The translations under genes and the position numbers were made by a program. DNA of 64,000 bases from Rhizomys pruinosus (lineage: Eukaryota; Chordata; Mammalia; Rodentia; Spalacidae): contig VZQC01013859.1 in NCBI GenBank assembly GCA_009823505.1, positions 2,603,937-2,667,936 of the forward strand, in the 5' to 3' direction. Below, in pieces: positions 57,645 through 64,000 of this stretch (its first letter is position 1; each line of letters begins with the position of its first letter). The notes beneath the pieces are model-generated. The model saw only the letters and a list, made by a program, of their open reading frames with translations, had not been told where the DNA came from and did not search any database.

Positions 57645-57872
57645 ACTTTTTAAAAAGATTTTATTTTATGTGAATGTGTGTTTGCCTGAATGTATGTAAG
57701 TGTACCTGTGTTGGTAATGCCCTTGAAGGCCAGAAGAGTGTGTCGAATTCCCTGGAACTAGAGTTAAGGATGGGAGTTAGTCACCATGTGGGTGCTGGGG
57801 ACCAAACCTGTGTCCTCTAGAAGAACAGCTAGTCCTCTTACCTCCTGAGCCATCTTTCCAACCCCGCCTCCC
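57645..57872 (-). mobile_element. B2/B3-type SINE, diverged
   Basis: TTTAAAAAGATTTTATTTTA tail, CACCATGTGGGTGCTGGGGA, CTGAGCCATCTTTCCAACCC. Confidence 0.88.
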
Positions 57873-58700
57873 CATCATCACTTCTCATTTATAGTTTTTT
57901 TATATATTCTTCTAGGTTCCATGCAAAGATTTTTGTACTATTTAGATTATCTGCTCCTAGATATGTACTTATGGATCAAGTTGTGAATTATATACCCATT
58001 CTACTTTACTGAGTATTCTCAAATTTCTTATAAAAGAAGTTGTAGCAGCAGTACAAAAGGTTCCAGATGCCCTGCATCCTCTCTACTTTAAATTATTTGA
58101 AATAGTTAGGAATGTAGTTTAAATTTGCCTTTCATAAACCTATGATTTTTCATACATTTATAAGTAATTCATAATTTTTCTTTCATATCTTCAATCCATT
58201 TTGTCTCAGTTGCCTTTTTTCTTATTTAGTTGTAGAAGAGTTTGAGTTTTCTCTTGATGCTTTGTGACTCTGCTTTTTCTAATTCTCTCTGCCCTGCCAT
58301 ACAACCCAAACTCCACAAGAGGGCATTCTCATAGTTTTAATTGTTCAAGACTTCCTCTCCTGTTGAAATTGTACTATATTTTCAAGTTAAAATGAGGTTA
58401 ATGTATATCTATTTCTGTAATAAATTGAAACCTATAGAAGTAAAACATTAAATGCAGAAGTGGATAGAACAAGTTTGGGTTTTTTTTTCTGTTGTTTATT
58501 TTTTACTGGCACAGAAAACCATGAAGAAATGGCTGTAAAATTAGCATTGTGTAGCTTAAGAATATTTCATATGTACTTTCATTTCCTTAACATTAGGGAC
58601 TAAATTGACAATATTTAAAGGGGAATAGTGAGGGGGAGCACAGTCAGGCAGTCAACAAGAAATACTCACCAAAACCATATTGCACATGTTATAAGAAGAC
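57873..58700. other. Intron 5, no recognised element
   Basis: AT-rich; nothing recognised. Confidence 0.4.
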
Positions 58701-58705
58701 AGTTT

Positions 58706-59060
58706 TGGGCCGGGCGTGGTGGCACATGCCTTTAATCCCAGAACTTGGGCAGAGGCAGGTGGATCTCTGTGAGTTCAAGGCCAGCCTGGTCTACAAAGCG
58801 AGCTCCAGACCAGCTGGGACTACAGGTAAAGGGAGACCCTGTCTCAAAAAAAAGGAAAAAGAAAAGAGTTTTGCTTTAACATAAGGAAAGAGTTTCTTGG
58901 AATTAATGTGGATCAATATAGGTTAAATTATTTCATGACTCAGGAGGCAGAGATAGGTGGATCTCTGTGGGTTCAAGGCTGGCCTGGTTTACAGAGTGAG
59001 CTCCAGGACACCTGGTACTAAAAGGGAGACCCTGTCTCAAAAATACCAAAAAAAAACAGT
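58706..59060 (+). mobile_element. Two B1 SINEs
   Basis: GGGCCGGGCGTGGTGGCACA...CTGTCTCAAAAAAAAGG (58706-58862) and a truncated copy starting ACTCAGGAGGCAGAGATAGG (58937-59058). GGTTAAATTATTTCATGA(C) and GTAAATTATTTCATGAAC flank the second, as target duplications. Confidence 0.9.
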
Positions 59061-59187
59061 GTAAATTATTTCATGAACCTGTAAGCTTTTATTCACTGGT
59101 AGTGTGCATGCACATTATGAATGAACACTCGTAGTCACTGAGTTTTAGGGCTAGGATGCATCTGAAGACTACTTTTCTGGAACCATT

Positions 59188-59406
59188 CTTTTTAAAGATT
59201 TATTTATATATATGTGCATTTGTATATGTCTCTGTGTTTATATGCCATGTACATGTGTACGGGTGTGGGAGTTTGTGGATGCCAGAAGAGGGATTCAGAT
59301 ACCTAGAGCTGGTTGTGAGCTGCCCATTGTGGATGCTGGAACCAAACTCGGTTCCTCAGGAAGAGCAGCCTGTGCTCATTACCACCCAGCCATCTCTTCA
59401 GCCCCA
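59188..59406 (-). mobile_element. B2/B3-like SINE, diverged
   Basis: TTTAAAGATTTATTTATATA tail, GAGTTTGTGGATGCCAGAAG, TTACCACCCAGCCATCTCTT. Confidence 0.8.
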
Positions 59407-59949
59407 GGAGCTATTCTTTATAAAATAGGTCTAGATGTTTTAGTTGATAAAAATAAGGTCTAGATGTTTTAGTCAAAGTATTGTTGCTAAGGTAGGTCTA
59501 GTAGGTAGCTCTCTTCTTATAACCCGGTTTCTAGCTTATTTCATTTGTTCTCTGTGGAAGATTACTGCTGGAAAGAGGAACTTCTTAGGTGTTTTCTGAC
59601 TTTATGGTCTGGATTGCCTGAGCTCCTTAGGACTTTATCATATGTTGGTTTCCTCTGCACATTGAGATTAGTGATACTGGCATTTGTGATGAATGTTGCA
59701 TCTATTAACACAGTAATCTTCAGATTATCGAGCCTATCTTTGTTGCCTCTACTCCTGGCCCAGAGTAGGTGTTCAATATTTTATCCTGTGGATATCTAGT
59801 AATAGTAAGGAAGTAAGCAGTAATAACCGGATGGTTAGGAAGACCAGAGCTCCACAGGAAAATGTGCACAGGAGCTTCTGGGAGTACGAGGAGGTATTTA
59901 AAAGGAGAGAACTACGAAACAGAATTTGCTGTTACTGAAATTCGAGGGT

Positions 59950-60150
59950 CATAAATTCTGATTCACACTATGGGTTCGAATCCTATCTCTGCTACTTAGA
60001 AACTCTGGCCACTTTAAACTGTGTTTCAGTTTATTTGTAAAATGATGTGAATAATGGTATATTACTCACAGATTGTGTATGAGTACATTTGTTTCTGACA
60101 CTTAAAAAGTGTCTGTTACCTATAACTAGTATGTAAAGCTAACAGCTATG
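59950..60150 (+). mobile_element. MIR relic
   Basis: GGGTTCGAATCCTATCTCTGCTACTTAG, TTTCAGTTTATTTGTAAAATG: MIR core in sense. Confidence 0.7.
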
Positions 60151-61220
60151 GTTGTTATCCTTATATTTTATTAGTAGCATTAGTATTGGGGCATGTTTGT
60201 TGGAAATGATTTTTTTTAAGTAAGGTTGGATCAATAGACGTACCATAATTATGACTAGAAGGAAAATATTGTAGTTTATCTAGACTTGCCTATAAATAAA
60301 TGTGCATTTTTGGTTAGCTACATAACATTAGAGAAACTAAACTTGGATAATCTGAATGCCAAGATTATAGTGATAAACTGAATCTTGAGATGACATAATC
60401 TTTCCATTCCTTATAATATAAATTTAAGGCATATAATTTTAGTAAATTTCTGTAGGTTGATTCCAAGTCAACCATTATGAACTTTTGGAAGGAGGCAAAG
60501 CCTAGGAAAGATTTTTAAATTGATAGTAAATTTCCATTATGCTATTCATTTACAAAAAAGCAAGATATATTTTGTAATCGGTGTCATAATCTTTCCAGCA
60601 CACTGTAGAGTTGGCAGTTTTTATATGCTTTTGTCAGGATTTTGAAATTTAATGGTAAAGAAATTTTTAAGGGAATGAGTGAATACAAAGATAGGGTTTT
60701 CTTTTCTTTAGTAATAATTCCTTCCCCTTTGTTTATGAAGAGACCACTGGGTTTCTAGTAGTAGAAGATGTAACAAAAAGGAAATTCATTTCAAACATAG
60801 GAGGCTGGACCTAGCAGCTGCCATCATGTCAGAGGGCGTGGCGAGTGGCAGAAGCCACCAGTGATAGGCAGCAGAGACACAGAGACAAGGGCCCGGAGGA
60901 ACATTCAAACTGAAACTCTGAGATTTGTGAATGTGAACTCAGCCACTGACTAACCTTGGAATGAGTGTGTCTGGAAATGCCACCCACTTTCAGATATGAT
61001 TCTACAGACAAATTAGAGACAGAATGAAGTAAATATTGTAAGTCTGTTTTAATTATTATGACGTTTAGGGATGTGCTGGTGTGTTTGTTGGCCTAGAGCC
61101 TATGTAACATTGGAATCTTTTCCCTTTGGATTATGGCTATCTATAAAGCTTCATGATCATGTGGAAAGATTAAGATACGTGGCAGGGAGTATTAACCTAC
61201 ATTTCTGCCTTCTTTTTTAG
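60151..61220. other. 3' part of intron 5
   Basis: AT-rich, no recognised element; a GC-richer island-free patch at 60800-60910 has no identifiable origin. Confidence 0.4.
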
Positions 61221-61307
61221 ACTTGGGAAGATCCTAATCAAAAAGATGAGAGCACAAACTGCTGTGGAGATAATGATCCCATTGACGTTTGTGAAATAGG
61301 CTCAAAG
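61221..61307 (+). CDS. PPA2: PPA2 exon 6 (PPase metal-binding signature)
   Basis: 87 nt, residues 152-180. It begins TWEDP and contains GDNDPIDV, the family I inorganic pyrophosphatase signature; D168, D170 and D173 are the Mg2+ ligands (yeast D115, D117, D120). Residue 166, before the signature, is Cys where human has Phe. The donor AAG|GTTTGT is non-canonical at +3/+4 but keeps G at +5. This is the last exon visible; no match to the next expected exon is seen before 64000. Confidence 0.96.
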
Positions 61308-61727
61308 GTTTGTTTTATGGGCTGTGTTAATTCTAACATGTGTTTTAGTTTATTCCTGTCATAAAATTTAATTTTAGTCTCCAGTTCTTCAACTCTTCAA
61401 AGTTTGAGCATATCCATTCCTCTGATATTTAGTCTCTTGTATCTTTGCTTCCTTCTCCTAAGTCAGAGCTTGGTAAACTACAGCAGGTGGAATCCAGGTG
61501 GTTCTGATTGTGTATATAACACAGCTGTGCCTGTTCGTGTGCTCCTTGTCTGGGGCTGCTCTTGGGCCATAGCAGCAATGCTGAGGAAGTGTAACGAACT
61601 AAAAGATATAGAAAGCCTAGAATATTTGCCATCTGACCCTTGACAGGAAGTTTGCCAGGCCCCGTTTTCAGTCTCTTTGCCATTATCTAGACAGAAGCTT
61701 CAATACTGATGGAAGCCAACTGCTGGA

Positions 61728-62062
61728 AAGGAGAGGTGGCTTACTTGGTAAAGTTTGCCCAGAAAGTATGACACCTGAGTTCAGATCCCAAAACCCAGAT
61801 AAAAAGCCAGGCATAGTGACATGTCCCTGTTGTCCCCACTCAAGGGAGGCAAAGAGAGGCAGATCCCTGGAACTCATTGGCCAGCTGGTCCACACTACTT
61901 AGTCAAGTTCCAGGCTAATCTGAGACCCCTGTCTCATAAAAAAAAAAGGAAGGTGCCTAAGGAATGACATCAGAGGTGTCCTCTGACCACTTACATGTGC
62001 ATACACATGCATGTTCACATTCATGTGAGCACAAGCAAATACACAGAAAAAATAAAAACCCT
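61728..62062 (+). mobile_element. B4 SINE
   Basis: GAGTTCAGATCCCAAAACCC, AAAAAGCCAGGCATAGTGAC, GACCCCTGTCTCATAAAAAA, GAGGTGTCCTCTGACCACTT: B4 order in sense. Confidence 0.78.
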
Positions 62063-63235
62063 CCTTTTTATGTCTGCTTCGAGGCTGTCATGTCCGACTG
62101 GGGTCAACAACCCCCCAAGCTCAGGACTGGTGCTGCTCATCAGCGCTTCTGTCAGTTCTTCCTTCTGCTTCTGTTGCACTTACTGCTGTTGTTTGCCTGA
62201 TCTCTGCCCCTCTCACCTGGTTTGCATTTGCAGATTCTCATATACATCAGCAGGTGAACTCCCCCCTCACTGCCCTTAGAACAGGGTCTTCCATTCCTGT
62301 ACCTTTTCTCTAGATCCCACACTTCCTGGGTATAAGTGGTCCTTTCTTCTCCTTTCTCTCTTTGGTATCAGCAACCTTTCATCATGGCTTCTTATCACAT
62401 GACCTCTCTTCTTACCCTTTACAGGAAGACCCCGTGAAGAGAAATTTTCAATGCTTATCTTCATTCCTTCTCTCCTAGTTGTCAGCCCATCATGAAACTG
62501 GTTCCGTCTCCCCCTCTACCATTTGATAACTTTCAGTCAAATCCCAAAGCCTGTGTGGAGGTTTTAGAATTTCCTTAATGTTCTGCTCTGGTAACTTCCT
62601 CTTCCTTCTTGAGTCAGAGTCAGTTGTTCGCTTGACTTCACCATGATATGTTATATTTCCTTCAGTTTTCTGGTTCCCTCCCCTTGGTTTCTTCTGCAGG
62701 CTCATTCCCCTCTGTCCACTCCTTAATACTGGGTAACATGAGGTTGTGCCCGTGTCCAGTTCCTGCCTTCGTCAAGGGCTTTCCCTCGGTGAGTCAGTCC
62801 CAAGCATTTCTGGTCTCACTCTTAAACTGCCGGCTCATTCCCATACTCGGCTGTGTGTCTGTGCCGAGGTGGCCACTTGGTCATGCTGTCCCAAGCTCTA
62901 TTCATTTTTTTCCCGTCTCAGTGTTTTCAGTCTTAGTGAGTGACATCTTTCCCCCTTCCTTTTACACTCCACATTCTTTAGCCAGAAGTGGGTCATTCCA
63001 GATTATTCTTGTCCTGAAGAGCATGTGCACCCAGCTCTTTCCGTTTTCACACTGCTAGATCTGTCTCCTTCACTGTTACATCTCACTTGAAGTATTCCTG
63101 CTGCTAACCAGTTTCCTTGCTGAGTTTCATTATCATGTATGCCTGGCCCCTACTTTTTTCTGGCTTAATTTCTTGCTATCCAACCTTTATGAAGTAGGAG
63201 GCATTCTTCCCTTTTCTTCTTTTCACTATTCATCC
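62063..63235. other. Intron 6, pyrimidine-rich, no exon recognised
   Basis: C/T-rich on +. I looked for the next PPA2 exon here and did not find it. Confidence 0.4.
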
Positions 63236-63445
63236 TACAGAACTCAGCTAAAAACTTACTTTCTCTGGGAAGCCCACTTGACTCTCCCTGGACCCCAGTC
63301 ACTGCTCTTTGTTACAACATGCACGGCTCTGCCTGCACTCGGCTGTCTCTACTTTAAAGGCAGTAACAGCTCTGAGGACAGGGCTCTCTGTTGCATCTGT
63401 TAGTGTGTGGCATGGAGCACATGCTTAATTTAAAGAATGGCAATC
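63236..63445 (+). mobile_element. L2 relic
   Basis: CAGAACTCAGCTAAAAACTTACTTTCTC, GCTCTGAGGACAGGGCTCTC and TGGCATGGAGCACATGCTTAATT are L2 3'-end wording. Confidence 0.6.
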
Positions 63446-64000
63446 AGAATTGTTGGCTTTGATATTTGTCTGATTTAGATGAAATCAGTCGTTGGAAACC
63501 TACATTAGCATTTTCAGGTAATGTGTATCTCTGAGTATTTTTTTTTTGTTGCTCTTCTTTAATGTTCCTCTTCCTCTTTGTTCTTTCTCTCCATCCTGCC
63601 TTAATCATTCTATCATTCTTTGCTTTTTCTTCCCAATCGTTGACTTCTTTTCCTTTTCTTCCTCAGCTTTCTTTCTACCCTTTCCTTCCCCTCGGCTTTT
63701 CCTCTTACTCTTCCACCCTTCTTGAGGTGAGATATCCACATCCCACTGTCTGTTTCTAATTGTATGCACAGATACCTTCGAATCCATGTGTGTGTGACTA
63801 GTCATCTTCCCTGTCACATCTCTTCAAAGAGAAATATGAACAAATTATATCCTGTTGTTTTTCAAATTTCATATAGAGTTTTATGAACTTATTTTTTGGT
63901 CATTTTCTTCCAAGAGGGATAAAAAGGTCACATAGAATGAACAGATTAGATGGAAGAGAGCAATAAATACTTTAATGGGTAGTTCCCTGCCCTAGATGTC
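63446..64000. other. Intron 6 to window end
   Basis: Pyrimidine-rich TTCC/TCTT patch at 63541-63725; no exon or recognised repeat. Confidence 0.4.

Larger units (their letters stand above)
7669..64000 (+). other. PPA2: PPA2 gene, 5' half (exons 1-6 and introns; runs off the window)
   Basis: PPA2 is the mitochondrial matrix inorganic pyrophosphatase (family I soluble PPase), which hydrolyses pyrophosphate to two phosphates with Mg2+. Six exons with AG/GT borders join into 180 uninterrupted codons that follow the known PPA2 protein from its first residue to the end of the D-N-D-P-I-D-V block. In yeast-enzyme numbering (subtract 53), E48, K56, E58, R78, Y89, Y93, E101, D115, D117 and D120 are all present. 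The later active-site residues (D147, D152, K154, Y192, K193) must lie downstream of 64000; human PPA2 is 334 residues. The exon 1/2 junction is phase 1; every other visible junction is phase 0. Intron sizes are 27.3, 3.1, 6.6, 7.4 and 8.7 kb. Several donor sites are weak (GTACTA, GTATAT, GTACAG, GTTTGT). The identification is secure; the true transcript start cannot be seen. Confidence 0.96.

Noticed and set aside
62063..64000. Search for PPA2 exon 7
   Set aside because: No segment with the expected residues and splice borders was found; it is presumably downstream of the window.

Overview
The window is nuclear DNA from a rodent, most likely a muroid. The evidence is dense B1 (7SL-derived), B2/B3-type (tRNA-derived) and B4 SINEs, rodent-type L1 3' ends, a MaLR LTR element and old L2/MIR relics. 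I cannot name the species from sequence alone.

The one clear functional gene is PPA2 (mitochondrial inorganic pyrophosphatase 2) on the + strand. The window holds its CpG-island promoter region (about 7545-8130) and the first six coding exons: 7669-7837, 35171-35235, 38307-38351, 44924-44977, 52406-52525 and 61221-61307. Together they encode the first 180 codons without a break, with all junctions in frame. They carry the N-terminal targeting segment, about half of the family I pyrophosphatase active site and the D-N-D-P-I-D-V signature. The C-terminal half lies beyond position 64000.

Region by region: 1-5000 is back-to-back L1 3' ends with microsatellites. 5280-7515 is SINEs plus an L2 relic. 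7545-8130 is the promoter and exon 1. Intron 1 (7838-35170) is a retroelement graveyard with two well-resolved nested structures. The first is an L1-containing insertion of 2.8 kb (11400-14206) inside a B1, with target duplications at both levels. The second is a MaLR element (about 23785-32745) that received a full-length processed retrocopy of PPP1R26 (24925-31512, target duplication at both ends). That retrocopy was then hit by an L1 and, at its right edge, by a B1. Intron 2 is short and ends with a long TC tract just before the 45-nt exon 3. Intron 3 carries a 2.9-kb minisatellite of a 32-bp unit (about 90 copies). Intron 4 is dominated by antisense L1. Introns 5 and 6 hold SINEs and L2/MIR relics.

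The most unusual items are the PPP1R26 retrocopy with its CpG-rich 5' end and two poly(A) signals in sense inside PPA2, the intron 3 minisatellite with internal higher-order duplication, a perfect 23-bp hairpin at 33781-33832, and an apparently chimeric L1/3'-UTR insertion. I found no convincing new coding system, RNA gene or CRISPR array.
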